DNA from: Eggerthellaceae bacterium
Lineage (GTDB): Bacteria > Actinomycetota > Coriobacteriia > Coriobacteriales > Eggerthellaceae
DNA length: 64,000 nt
Assembly: GCA_910575165.1 (NCBI GenBank)
Contig: CAJTDS010000005.1
Location: 96,349 to 160,348 of the forward strand
Reading direction: 5' to 3'
A program made the translations under genes and the position numbers. Shown here one piece after another: positions 41,957 to 51,067 of this stretch; the first letter of the stretch is position 1, and every line of letters starts with the position of its first letter. The notes under the pieces were generated by a model. It was given only the letters and a program-made list of their open reading frames with translations. It was not told the DNA's origin and searched no databases.

Positions 41957-44017
41957 ATGGGTGACAGCTTCAAGCTGCTGTGCTCCCCCATCCAGGTGGG
42001 CTCCCTCACGTTGCGCAACCGCATGATCTCGACGTCCATGGGCCCGGGCCATGGGTACATCACGCCCGACGGAAAGCCGACGCAGCGGCTGCTGAACTTC
42101 CTGGAGGAGCGCGCGGCGGGAGGTTTGGCGGTCATCTGCCAGACCATCGCCCCCTGGCGCCGCTCCACCGAGGTGCGCCATCCGCTGGTCACCGGCGCCG
42201 ACGAGAGCGACCTACCCGAGCTTCGCCGCATGGCGGAGGCGGTGCACAAGCATGGCGGGTTCATTGTGGCCCAGCCGTGGGCCGTGCACCTGTGGGATCC
42301 TGGCGACGGCCGCCCGGAGACCACCTACGGCCCGGGCCCGAAGGCGTGGCGCGAGCCGCCGTACACCACCATGAGCATCCAGGACATCCAGACGCTTCGG
42401 GCCCAGCTGAGAAACTGTGCGAAGCTCTGTCAGCAAGCCGGCTTCGATGGCGTGGAGGTGATGGCCGGCGTCGGCGGCATCCTCAACCGGTTCCTGTCGC
42501 TGGCGACCAACGACCGCACCGACGAATACGGCGGTTCGCTGGAGAACCGGGCGCGGCTTACCCTGGAGTGCATCCGCGATGTGAAGGAAGCCTGCGGCGA
42601 GGACTACACCGTGTTCGTGCGCTGGTCGCCGGTGGAGTACGTGGAAGGGGGCGTGTGGGATGTTGAGGAATCCTTCGCCTTCGCCAAGATGCTGGACGAG
42701 GCGGGCTGCGATCTGCACAACCTCATGATCGGCTGGCACGAGACCTCCATCCCGCTGACCACCAAAGACATTCCCGACGGGCACTGGTCATTCGTGTCCG
42801 AGAAGATCAAGCAGCAGGTCAGCAAGCCGGTTGCCACGGCCTACCGCGAAACCGACCCGGTGGTGATGGAGCGCATCCTGGAAGAGGGGAAGGCCGACGT
42901 CATAGCCGGCCTGCGCTACGTTATAGCCGATCCGGCCTTTCCTCGGAAGGTCTGCGAGGGCCGCGCCCACGAGATCGACCGTTGCGTGGGCTGCTGCCGC
43001 TGCCTCGACGACGTGCTGGGCAAGGGGCGTCCGCTGAACTACTGCAGCGTGAACCCGCATCTGGGCGAGGAGCTGGACGCGCCCCTGTACGGCGGCGGCA
43101 AGGCGGCCGGCAGCAAGACGGTGCTCGTGGCCGGCGCGGGCATGGCGGGCATCCAGGCGGCGCTGGCGGCGTCGGCGCGGGGCCACAAGGTGAAGCTGGT
43201 GGAGAAGGGCCCGCGCATCGGGGGCGCGCTTGTGCTCTCGGCGGTGTTCAGCCCCACCTACGAGCGCATTCTAGGGCGTTATGCCGATCAGCTGGCCGCC
43301 GACCCCAACATCTCGATCCGCCTGAACACCGAGGTCACCGCTGATTATGTGCGCCAGAAGAACCTGGATGCGGTGATCGTGGCCACGGGCGGCGACGCCA
43401 TGGAGCTGGACGTTCCCGGCGCCGATGGCAAGAACGTGCTGCAATCCCATTACATACTGGAAATGGTCAACGGCCATGCTCCCAAGAGCAAGGGCGCGCT
43501 GAACAAGCTCATGTACAAGGGAGCTGCGCTGACGCTGCCCCGCCTGTACTCGCCAGCGCTGGCCCGTTGGGCTCTGGGCAACTTCCCCTGGCCCCTGAAG
43601 AAGCGCATCGCCATCATCGGCGGCGGCCTTCCCGGCTGCGAGCTGGGGCGCGAGATGATGCGCCACGGCCGCCAGATAGACATCATCGACGACCACAAGA
43701 AGATCGGCTTCGACGTGGGCAGCAGCGACCGCTTCCACGTGCTCTCCGAGTTCAAGGAAGCCGACAACGTGCGCTTGCATCCGCTTTCCACAGTGAAGTC
43801 CATCGAAGACGACGGGGTGACCATCGTAGAGGACGGTGCCGAGTGCAAGATTGCGGCCGATTCCGTGGTCATCGCCCTGGGCTTCGCGCCGAACACGAAG
43901 TTGGCCGACGAGCTGGGGGAGGTGGTTGAGGAGCTGTACGCAGTAGGGGATTGCGCCGAGCCGGCCCGTATGGCCGACGCCGTGAAGCAGGGCTATCGCG
44001 CCGGCTGCAGGGTGTAA
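41957..44017 (+). CDS. Old-Yellow-type FMN/[4Fe-4S]/FAD oxidoreductase (2,4-dienoyl-CoA reductase/BaiCD family)
   Basis: 686 residues. An FMN TIM barrel (about 1-330) contains NDRTDEYGGSLENRARL. A [4Fe-4S] motif CVGCCRCLDDVLGKGRPLNYC follows, then FAD (VLVAGAGMAGIQAALAASAR) and NAD(P)-binding (IAIIGGGLPGCELGREMMRH) Rossmann segments. The family reduces C=C bonds conjugated to a carbonyl or thioester. The usual HAAHGYL-type active-site segment is replaced here by VMAGVGGIL, so the usual catalytic His/Tyr side chains are missing at that place. First gene of the sigma-54-controlled operon; 36 bases before CoA-transferase copy 2. Confidence 0.93.
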   Translation: MGDSFKLLCSPIQVGSLTLRNRMISTSMGPGHGYITPDGKPTQRLLNFLEERAAGGLAVICQTIAPWRRSTEVRHPLVTGADESDLPELRRMAEAVHKHGGFIVAQPWAVHLWDPGDGRPETTYGPGPKAWREPPYTTMSIQDIQTLRAQLRNCAKLCQQAGFDGVEVMAGVGGILNRFLSLATNDRTDEYGGSLENRARLTLECIRDVKEACGEDYTVFVRWSPVEYVEGGVWDVEESFAFAKMLDEAGCDLHNLMIGWHETSIPLTTKDIPDGHWSFVSEKIKQQVSKPVATAYRETDPVVMERILEEGKADVIAGLRYVIADPAFPRKVCEGRAHEIDRCVGCCRCLDDVLGKGRPLNYCSVNPHLGEELDAPLYGGGKAAGSKTVLVAGAGMAGIQAALAASARGHKVKLVEKGPRIGGALVLSAVFSPTYERILGRYADQLAADPNISIRLNTEVTADYVRQKNLDAVIVATGGDAMELDVPGADGKNVLQSHYILEMVNGHAPKSKGALNKLMYKGAALTLPRLYSPALARWALGNFPWPLKKRIAIIGGGLPGCELGREMMRHGRQIDIIDDHKKIGFDVGSSDRFHVLSEFKEADNVRLHPLSTVKSIEDDGVTIVEDGAECKIAADSVVIALGFAPNTKLADELGEVVEELYAVGDCAEPARMADAVKQGYRAGCRV

Positions 44018-44053
44018 GCAGAAGCAAACGGAAAGCAAGAAGGGAGTGAGAGG

Positions 44054-45271
44054 ATGAAAGCAGCAGACCAGCCCCGGTTCGGATCGATGGAGGGCGTGCG
44101 CGTGCTGGGCGTGGGCACCAACATCGCCGGCCCGGTGGCCTGCACGTTCTTCGCCGAGCAGGGAGCCAGCGTCATTCAGGTGGAGTCCACGAAGGCCCCC
44201 GACATGTTCCGCAACATGGGCAACGCCTGGGCCATCGAGCATCGCAACAGCCGCTCGATTGCCTTGGACGTGCGCTCGGAGAAAGGCGAGGAGGTGCTGA
44301 AAAAGCTCATCGCCCAGTCCGACATCCTGATCGAGTCGTCGAAAGGCGGCACGTGGAAGCGCTGGGGACTCGACGATGAGGCTCTGTGGGCCATCAACCC
44401 GGCGCTCGTGATCGCGCACGTGTCCGGCTACGGCCAGACCGGCGTGGACGGCTACGTGTCCCGGGCGTCATTCGACACCATCGGCCAGGCCTTCGGCGGC
44501 TACGTGGCCGTCAACGGCATGCCCGATCCGGCGCTACCGTTGCCGGTGGTGCCCTATACGTGCGACTACGTGACGGCGCTGTTCACCGCGATGGCGACCT
44601 CCATGGCGCTGTATCGGGCACGGGCGACGGGTGAAGGCGAGAGCATCGACGTGGCCCAGTACGAGGTGATGGCGCGCATCCAGGGCAACTTCCTCATCGA
44701 TGCGGTCAACGGCGGGTCGCAGCCGCCGCGTCTGGGCAATTTCGGCAACGCCTTCGTGGCCATTCCCAACGTCATGCGCTGCGCCGACGGCAACTGCATC
44801 ACCTTCGCGTTAGGGGGCGCCGCGGTTTGCAAGCGGGCCGAAGAGCTGCTGGGCCTTATCGGGGATCCGGACTTCGATCTGCCCCATGCGGGCTACCGTA
44901 AGGCCGACGGCCCGCGCGCCCAGAAGATGCTCGAGGCGCTGCAGGCGTACTGCAACGCCCATAGCGCCCAGGAAGTCAACGATGCCTTCAACGACCGTCA
45001 GATCCCCTGCTCGATGATCATGACCTTCGACATGATGGTGGAAAACGAGCAGTACCAGGCGCGCAACACGCTGATTACCTGGGACGATCCCGTGCATGAC
45101 AAAGAGGTGCTGGGTGTGGGGTGCATTCCGGCATTCACTCGCAACCCGGGACAGGTGTTCCGCGGCGGCCCCACCTACGGCATGGACAACGACGATGTGC
45201 TTGAAGAGCTCGGCTTCGCATCTGGGGAGATAGAGCAGATGTATGCCGAGGGCATTATCAAGAAGAGCTAG
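44054..45271 (+). CDS. CaiB/BaiF-type class III CoA-transferase (copy 2)
   Basis: 405 residues, paralogous to the gene at 37026 (shared SGYGQTG, YVSRASFDTIGQAFGGY). The probable nucleophile Asp lies in VVPYTCDYVTALFTAMATS. Later segments GESIDVAQYEVMAR and NPGQVFRGGPTYGMDNDDVL are very close to those of E. coli CaiB. Likely activates the transported acid as a CoA thioester for the reductases in the operon. 9 bases before the permease gene, with ribosome binding site GGGAGTGAGAGG. Confidence 0.92.
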   Translation: MKAADQPRFGSMEGVRVLGVGTNIAGPVACTFFAEQGASVIQVESTKAPDMFRNMGNAWAIEHRNSRSIALDVRSEKGEEVLKKLIAQSDILIESSKGGTWKRWGLDDEALWAINPALVIAHVSGYGQTGVDGYVSRASFDTIGQAFGGYVAVNGMPDPALPLPVVPYTCDYVTALFTAMATSMALYRARATGEGESIDVAQYEVMARIQGNFLIDAVNGGSQPPRLGNFGNAFVAIPNVMRCADGNCITFALGGAAVCKRAEELLGLIGDPDFDLPHAGYRKADGPRAQKMLEALQAYCNAHSAQEVNDAFNDRQIPCSMIMTFDMMVENEQYQARNTLITWDDPVHDKEVLGVGCIPAFTRNPGQVFRGGPTYGMDNDDVLEELGFASGEIEQMYAEGIIKKS

Positions 45272-45280
45272 GAGAAGGAT

Positions 45281-46786
45281 ATGACAGAGCTTACCGCCGC
45301 GCCATCGAGCGCGCGCAAGAAGAACACGGTCTACTACATCAACTGCGTCATCACGCTGGTGCTCATGTTCGCGGGCTTCCTGATCGGCCCGATTGGCCCC
45401 TTGACCGAATCCGGCTCGAAGGTGGTATTCATCTTCGTGGGCGTGGTCTACGGCATGATCACCGTGGGCATTACCTGGCCGGCCCTTCTGGGCATGGTGC
45501 TGCTGGGCTTTTCCGGCTACATGGACACGGTGGACGCCGAAGGGAAGGTGACGGCGGCAACCACCGTGGCCAAGGTGTTCCTGAACGCCTTCGGCAACGA
45601 CACCTACCTGTTCGTGTTCTTCCTGCTCATCTTCGCGGCGATCATGAACAATTCCGGGCTTTCCAACACCATCGCCTACAAGATGGTGTCGCTCAAGTTC
45701 GCCCAAGGCAAGCCCTGGGTGCTCTCGCTGCTCATCCTGGTGGCGGCCTACCTGGTGGGCATGCTCATCAGCTGCTCGCCCGGCATCCTCATTCCCTGGG
45801 CTATCGTGTACACCATCTGCAAGCTGGTGGGTTACACCCCCAAGGACCAGTGGCCCAAGTTCATGGTCATCGGCATCGTGCTGGCTGCCCAGCTGGGCAA
45901 CGCCGCCCTTCCTTTCAAGCCGCTGTCGCTGCAGATGATGGCCAGCCTGAAGGACGCCACCGGCATCGTCATCGACTACGTTCCCTTCACCATCTTCGCC
46001 ATTATCATGTCCGTGCTCATCATGGTGGGCTACTGGGCCATGTGCCGCTTCTGCTTCCGCATCGACGTGGCACCGCTCAAGAAGGTTGACGTGAATCTGG
46101 GCTCCGACGTGGTGTTCACTGCTCAGCAGAAGCAGCTGTGCGTGGCTCTGGCCGCCCTGTTCGTGTTCCTGTTCGTGCCCAGCTTCCTGCCTGCCGGCAC
46201 GCCGGTCAAGGCGTTCTTCACCACCTTGGGCTCCACGGCCGTGGCGGTGGTCATCATCGCGGTGCTGGCCCTGATGCGCAAGAAGGACGGCAAGCCCTAT
46301 GTGAACGTCATCGAGTCCATCAAGACCGGCGTGCCGTGGGAGACCCTCATTCTGCTGGCCTTCGTCATGGTCATCTCCACGGCGCTGACCACCACGGGCA
46401 ACGGCGTGAAGGAGGGCCTGTCCATGGTGCTGAACCCTGTGCTCGGGTCTGCCAGCGGCTTCATGTTCTCCGTGATCTTGCTGATCGTGGCTGCCGTGGG
46501 AACCCAGGTGCTCGGCAACCTCATCTACGGCCTCATGCTGATGCCCATCGTGTGCGTGTACGGCGCTGCCACCGGCGCGGACCTGAGCATGCTCACCGTG
46601 GCGCTGTGCGTGGTGCTCAACGCTGCTTTGGTCTTGCCTTCGGCAAGCCCCTTGGCCGGCCTGCTGCACGGCAACACCGAATGGGTCAGCGAGAAGGACA
46701 TCTACAAGTACTCGATTCCCAACGTGCTGGTGATCGTCGTGGTGGCCGTGATTCTGTGCGCCACCTTGGGTGCCGTGATGTTCTAA
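45281..46786 (+). CDS. SLC13/DASS-like permease (copy 1)
   Basis: 501 residues, about 12-13 membrane helices, cytoplasmic N-terminus with a Lys/Arg cluster (SARKKNTVYY). Repeated hairpin-like segments (FFLLIFAAIMNNSGLS, SCSPGILIPWAIVY, NAALVLPSASPLAGLLHGN) are typical of the ion-transporter superfamily that includes SLC13 dicarboxylate carriers. Within the sigma-54 operon it probably imports the organic acid activated by the CoA-transferase. A homologue follows directly; substrate not deducible. Confidence 0.85.
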   Translation: MTELTAAPSSARKKNTVYYINCVITLVLMFAGFLIGPIGPLTESGSKVVFIFVGVVYGMITVGITWPALLGMVLLGFSGYMDTVDAEGKVTAATTVAKVFLNAFGNDTYLFVFFLLIFAAIMNNSGLSNTIAYKMVSLKFAQGKPWVLSLLILVAAYLVGMLISCSPGILIPWAIVYTICKLVGYTPKDQWPKFMVIGIVLAAQLGNAALPFKPLSLQMMASLKDATGIVIDYVPFTIFAIIMSVLIMVGYWAMCRFCFRIDVAPLKKVDVNLGSDVVFTAQQKQLCVALAALFVFLFVPSFLPAGTPVKAFFTTLGSTAVAVVIIAVLALMRKKDGKPYVNVIESIKTGVPWETLILLAFVMVISTALTTTGNGVKEGLSMVLNPVLGSASGFMFSVILLIVAAVGTQVLGNLIYGLMLMPIVCVYGAATGADLSMLTVALCVVLNAALVLPSASPLAGLLHGNTEWVSEKDIYKYSIPNVLVIVVVAVILCATLGAVMF

Positions 46787-46940
46787 CAACCCGCTGGGTG
46801 CGCGGATGCCGCTGCAACGGCTTCGCGCACCCTTTTCGAAGGCGGGCGGACGGGCTGGCGGCTTTGCGCCGTTTCGGGATTCACCCCGCCCGAACCGACG
46901 TCCGTCCCGCCTTCGATTCTGGCTGAGAAGGAGGTTTGCC

Positions 46941-48386
46941 ATGGCAGAGGGGAAGAGGGTTTCGCGGATAGGCTGCGTTGCCGTCATGGTGGCGCTTATG
47001 GCTCTGCCTTTCGGGCTTCCGTGCCCGGAAGGGTTGACGCAAAGCGGATTCAAGGTGCTCGGAATCTTTCTCGGGTGCGTGTTCGGCTGGTCGACCGTGG
47101 GAGTGATGGGCACGTCGCTTCTGGGGATGGTGTTTCTGGGGTTCGTGCCCGAATTCAGCGTGCAGGGCGTTTTCAAAGAGGGCTTCGGCGGCACTACGTT
47201 CATGCTGGTGTTCTTCATGGTCACCTTCGCCGGAGTGCTCGACCAGGTGGGGCTGGGGGAACGGGTTGCACAGTGGATTCTGAGACGCAAGTTCACGCGG
47301 CGCGGCCCTTGGGTTCTGTCTCTGTCGCTGCTGCTGACGGCCTATGTCACCTCTTTCGTAACCAGCGTCATGCCGGGCATCATCATCTCGTGGGGCATCC
47401 TGTCCAGCATCTGCCATGCCTGCGGCTACAAGCGCGGCGACAGCTGGCCGAAGCTTATGACCGTGGGCATCGTGCTTGCCTGCTGCATGGGCCATTCCGC
47501 ATGGCCCATAGAGGTGCTGTCCTTCACGTTGCTGGGCATTTACGACGCCCAGGGTCTGCCGCCGATCAACTACCTGTCGTTCACGGTGCTGAATACCTGC
47601 ATCGGATTGGGTGCCATGGGACTGTACCTGACTGCCTGCCAACTGCTGTTCAAGCCCGATGTCGACCGCCTCTCCCGTGCGCACGATTTCGCACGGGACA
47701 TGGGGCCGCTTACCCGAGCGCAGAAGGCTGTCGTGGCCTTCACGGTGGTCTTCTTCGCGGTGCTGTTCCTGCCCGGGGCGTTTCCGGGAGCTGGCGGGCT
47801 GCTGGGGCTGTTGGAGTCGGTGGGCACCGTGGGCTGCGCCGTGGTGGTGCTGGCTGCGGCGGGAATGGCCCGCATGGCGGATGGAAAGCCCCTGGTGAAC
47901 CTGCCGGCGGCCATCCGTGACGGCGCCCCGTGGGAGTCGATGATCCTCATCGCCTGCGCCATACCGCTTTCCTCGGCGCTCACCAACGCCGACGTGGGCT
48001 TGAGCCCGCTTTTCAGCCATGGGTTCTCGGTGCTGTTCGGTTCGGTGGGAAGCGCTGCGCTGTTCTCGGTGCTGTTCGTGGTCGTGGTGGTGCTGCTCAC
48101 CAACGTCATGGGCAACGTGACCGTGGGCGTGGTGCTGCTGCCCATCATGATTGCGGCGGCGCCTTCCATGGGGGCTAACGCAGCATTGCTGACCGTGGTT
48201 ACCTGCATCGCCTGCAACGCGGCGTTCCTGCTTCCCTCGGGCGGGCCTACGGCCGCGGTGCTTCACGGCAATCGCGATTGGTTCGCCGGCTCAAGCCAGA
48301 TCTATCCCTTCGCGGCGGCAGGAGCGTTGTCGTTTGTGTTGTCGGCTCTGACGTTCATGCTGGTGCTGGGGCCGCTGCTGTTCTAA
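46941..48386 (+). CDS. SLC13/DASS-like permease (copy 2)
   Basis: 481 residues, homologous to copy 1 along its length (TQSGFKVLGIFLGCVFGWST, VMPGIIISWGILSSICHACG, FLLPSGGPTAAVLHGNRDWF). The start at 46941 is supported by AAGGAGG at 46928-46934; the open frame upstream to 46806 lacks a ribosome binding site. Two tandem related permeases in one operon suggest uptake of two related compounds or substrate/product exchange. Confidence 0.85.
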   Translation: MAEGKRVSRIGCVAVMVALMALPFGLPCPEGLTQSGFKVLGIFLGCVFGWSTVGVMGTSLLGMVFLGFVPEFSVQGVFKEGFGGTTFMLVFFMVTFAGVLDQVGLGERVAQWILRRKFTRRGPWVLSLSLLLTAYVTSFVTSVMPGIIISWGILSSICHACGYKRGDSWPKLMTVGIVLACCMGHSAWPIEVLSFTLLGIYDAQGLPPINYLSFTVLNTCIGLGAMGLYLTACQLLFKPDVDRLSRAHDFARDMGPLTRAQKAVVAFTVVFFAVLFLPGAFPGAGGLLGLLESVGTVGCAVVVLAAAGMARMADGKPLVNLPAAIRDGAPWESMILIACAIPLSSALTNADVGLSPLFSHGFSVLFGSVGSAALFSVLFVVVVVLLTNVMGNVTVGVVLLPIMIAAAPSMGANAALLTVVTCIACNAAFLLPSGGPTAAVLHGNRDWFAGSSQIYPFAAAGALSFVLSALTFMLVLGPLLF

Positions 48387-48688
48387 GGGTGCCTGCCTCC
48401 CGCTCTGGTTGCGGCGTGTCGGCGGCCTCTTGCGCGCCGGCTGCGGTGTGTTGGCGGTTTCCCGCACGCTGACTGCGGCGCATCGGCGGCCTCTCGCGCT
48501 GGCCGCAGTGCATCGGCGCTGGGGGGGGGGTGAGTGCTTGGCTGCGGCCTTAAGCGGTAGGGCTTTTGCGCGACCTGGGTTTCGGGGTGCGCTTCATCGG
48601 TACTGCGCCCGGGCGCGTTTTTTCGGGCTGAATGTGCAAAAGGACGGGCCGCTTGCTTGCGGCGTTACCGAAGGAAAGGAACGGATTC
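48387..48688. other. Intergenic region with degenerate tandem repeat and G-tract
   Basis: No gene seen. The left half holds the tandem repeat listed separately. The right half contains no clear promoter; a TGGGTTTC...TGCGCT string near 48577-48594 resembles a sigma-54 site only loosely. Confidence 0.5.
48410..48530. repeat. Degenerate 32-bp tandem repeat ending in a run of ten G
   Basis: Units at 48410-48441, 48442-48473 and 48474-48503 (shared frame TGCGGCG..TCGGCGGCCTCT.GCGC) plus a partial fourth unit, then G10 at 48521-48530. Non-coding, between permease copy 2 and the acyl-CoA dehydrogenase gene. Confidence 0.7.
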
Positions 48689-49831
48689 ATGGATTTTCGC
48701 TTGACCGAAGAGCAGGAGCTTTTGCTGGAGTCCCTTGACGAGCTGATGGAGCGCGAGTGTCCTCCCAGCTACGTGGCCCAGTGCGATCGGGAAGGCCGCT
48801 TCCCTGCGGAGTTCGCCCAGGCGCTTGCCGACAACGGTTTCGGGCTTCTGGGGGTGCCGGAAGAGTACGGCGGGGTGCCGGTCGACACGCTCACGCTTAT
48901 GCTGGTGAAGGAGCGCCTGATGAAAAACGGCGGTCCCATCTGCCTGTTCACCCAGCCGTTTCTGGTGGATACCGTGCTGTCCTTCGGCAGCGAGGAGCAG
49001 ATTGCGGCCACTATGGACGCGGTGAAGCGCGGCAAGGTGGCCCACTGCTCCGGATTCACCGAGCCGGGCGCGGGGTCCGACAACTCGGGGTTGGCCACCA
49101 CGTTTGTTCGCAAGGACGGAAAGGTGCATATCAGCGGGCACAAGTCCTTCATTACCAATGCCGATACCGCTCCCTACATGATGTGTCTCGCCCGCGATCC
49201 GCTGCAGGAGGACCCGCGCTGCGCCTTCACCACCTGGTGGGTGCCCATGGACGCCGAGGGCATCACCGTGGAGCCGCTGGACAAGATAGGCTGGCACATG
49301 TCCAATACTTGCGAGGTGTACCTGAACGACGTGGTGGTGGAGGAGAAGGACATCTTCGGTCGCGAGGGCGAGGCGCTCAAGCAGACCATGAAGAACTTCG
49401 AGGTGGAGCGCTTGCTCATGGCGGCTGCTTCCCTGGGGCAGGCCGAGTGCGCCTTCGACGACGCGGCCGCTTACGCGAACCAGCGCGTGCAGTTCGGCAA
49501 GACTATCGGGTCGTTCCAGCTCATCCAGCAGAAGATCACCGACATGGCCATCAAGATCGAGAACATGCGCAACCTGGTGTACAAGACCGCCTGGGAGCAC
49601 GACAACGGCATTCCCATCCGCAACAGCTCCGCTATGACGAAGCTGTACTGCGCTCGCGCCGCCTGCGAGGTCATCGACGACGCGCTGCAGATCATGGGTG
49701 GCTTGGGCTACACCAACGACTGCCGCATCTCCCGCCTGTGGCGCGATGCGCGCAACGCTCGCATCGGCGGCGGTACCGATGAGATCATGTACCACGTGGC
49801 AGGACGGGGCATCCTGAAGGAGCTGAAGTAG
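48689..49831 (+). CDS. Acyl-CoA dehydrogenase resembling crotonobetainyl-CoA reductase CaiA
   Basis: 380 residues, FAD enzyme of the acyl-CoA dehydrogenase fold. Segments FTEPGAGSDNSGL, KSFITNADTAPYM, AYANQRVQFGKTIGSFQLIQ and MGGLGYTNDCRISRLWRDAR. The N-terminus (MDFRLTEEQELL) and several internal stretches are close to E. coli CaiA, which works as an enoyl-CoA reductase. This agrees with two CaiB-like CoA-transferases nearby, but CaiC, CaiD and CaiT are absent. The start at 48689 has AAAGGA upstream. Possibly co-transcribed with the permeases despite the 302-base repeat-bearing gap. Confidence 0.92.
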   Translation: MDFRLTEEQELLLESLDELMERECPPSYVAQCDREGRFPAEFAQALADNGFGLLGVPEEYGGVPVDTLTLMLVKERLMKNGGPICLFTQPFLVDTVLSFGSEEQIAATMDAVKRGKVAHCSGFTEPGAGSDNSGLATTFVRKDGKVHISGHKSFITNADTAPYMMCLARDPLQEDPRCAFTTWWVPMDAEGITVEPLDKIGWHMSNTCEVYLNDVVVEEKDIFGREGEALKQTMKNFEVERLLMAAASLGQAECAFDDAAAYANQRVQFGKTIGSFQLIQQKITDMAIKIENMRNLVYKTAWEHDNGIPIRNSSAMTKLYCARAACEVIDDALQIMGGLGYTNDCRISRLWRDARNARIGGGTDEIMYHVAGRGILKELK

Positions 49832-49997
49832 GGAACAGGTGCCGTTCAGCGCGCCTCGCTTGGTTGGGCTTCGACCTCTTCGGCGCGCTACGCCTTGCGC
49901 CTCTGTTTGAAGCATTCCCGCATGCGCTTGCGCCGACCTTGCGGGGCGCCTTGCCCCTCTGCTTTTATCCGTTGCATTGCAAACGAAAGGAATCACC

Positions 49998-50795
49998 ATG
50001 GCCGAGATGTTCTCACCCCTTGACGACCTGATTGCCGAGCAGTCCCTGGTGGACGCCCTGGTGGCCGACTTCACGGAAGAGGACTGGAATCGCCAGGCCT
50101 CTTACTGCACCACCTGGAAGCTGAAGGACGTGATCGCCCATATCGCGCTGTTCGACTATTGCGCCAACGAACTTATCTGCGGCCGCGGCTCCGATGTTGC
50201 GTCGGTGGCCCAAGCGTATTCGAAAAGCGACGAGCATTTCAAGATTGACGCTTGGCAGGGAAAAAGCGGCGCCGAGGTGCTGGCCTGGTGGCGCGAACAG
50301 CGGACGCTCATGGATGCTGCGTTCATGGAAGCAGGCCCGAAGGGCCGCGTGCCCTGGGCCGCCGGCATCCCGCCCATGTCCGTGCGCTCCCTGGCCTCGG
50401 CGCGCCTCATGGAGCTGTGGGCCCACAGCGTGGACATCTACGACGCCCTGGGCATCGACCCGGTCGTGAAGGAGCGCATCACCTCCACGCTGTTCCTCTC
50501 CTGGCAGGGCCGCCCCAACATGTACAACGTCAACGGCCTCGAGTTCGACCCCGAGGTGCCCATGTACCTGGAGCTGACGCTGCCCTCCGGCGAGGTGTGG
50601 GCCAAGGGCGAGCCCAACGACCAGAACTACATCAAGGGAACCGCCAAGGACTGGGCGCTCGTGGCCATCCGCCGCCGCAACTGGATGGACACCGACCTGG
50701 AGGTGGTGGGCGACGAGGCCCGCAGGTACGCCGCCATCGTGCAGACCTACGCCGGCCCCGCCGACCCCGCCCCCGAGGCCAAGCGCCAGCGCTAG
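49998..50795 (+). CDS. DinB/maleylpyruvate-isomerase-fold protein (TIGR03084-like)
   Basis: 265 residues starting MAEMFSPLDDLIAEQSLVDA, with AAAGG 8 bases upstream of the ATG at 49998. The four-helix DinB-like half carries His residues that could bind metal (VIAHIALFDY, LMELWAHSVDIYDALG). The C-terminal domain (about 170-250) has the EVPMYLELTLPSGEVW and KGTAKDWALVAIRRR segments of this actinobacterial family. Function in the family is poorly known; mycothiol-linked chemistry is established only for maleylpyruvate isomerase. It lies at the end of the CaiAB-like island. Confidence 0.8.
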   Translation: MAEMFSPLDDLIAEQSLVDALVADFTEEDWNRQASYCTTWKLKDVIAHIALFDYCANELICGRGSDVASVAQAYSKSDEHFKIDAWQGKSGAEVLAWWREQRTLMDAAFMEAGPKGRVPWAAGIPPMSVRSLASARLMELWAHSVDIYDALGIDPVVKERITSTLFLSWQGRPNMYNVNGLEFDPEVPMYLELTLPSGEVWAKGEPNDQNYIKGTAKDWALVAIRRRNWMDTDLEVVGDEARRYAAIVQTYAGPADPAPEAKRQR

Positions 50796-50813
50796 GCGGC
50801 GGCCAGCCAGAGC

Positions 50814-50863
50814 GCACGAGGGCGGGGTTCTGCAGGGATTTGCGCAGAACCTCGCTCTTGTGC
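50814..50863 (+). terminator. Long hairpin after the DinB-fold gene
   Basis: 20-bp stem (50814-50833 and 50844-50863, core GGTTCTGC/GCAGAACC), 10-base loop. All three non-Watson-Crick positions are G-U in plus-strand RNA. No U-run. Confidence 0.65.
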
Positions 50864-51067
50864 ACTGCTGTGGGGAATGTCCCTCCATATATCACACACA
50901 TCTGTTCGCTTTTCGGGAGCGCGTCTCTTTGGGGGCGCGTTTCTTGCGCTTGTAAGGAAACGGGCATATGACCAGCGCGTAACGGATGCTTGCGAGGGTG
51001 CTTCGGCGTCTTCCGGGCGAGTATAGTTCCAGTGTTGATAAAAACTGTTGTGGCAGACTCTAGAAAA
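50864..51067. other. Upstream region of the dnaK promoter
   Basis: No gene seen. It contains the left arm (51034-51053, GTTGATAAAAACT..GTTGTGG) of an imperfect inverted repeat whose right arm is at 51159-51180, flanking the dnaK promoter. Confidence 0.4.

Noticed and set aside
48577..48594. Possible third sigma-54 promoter before the CaiA-like gene
   Set aside because: The -24 part (TGGGTTT) has lost CAC and the GG-GC distance matches only by choosing one of several GC pairs; the two accepted sites are far better.
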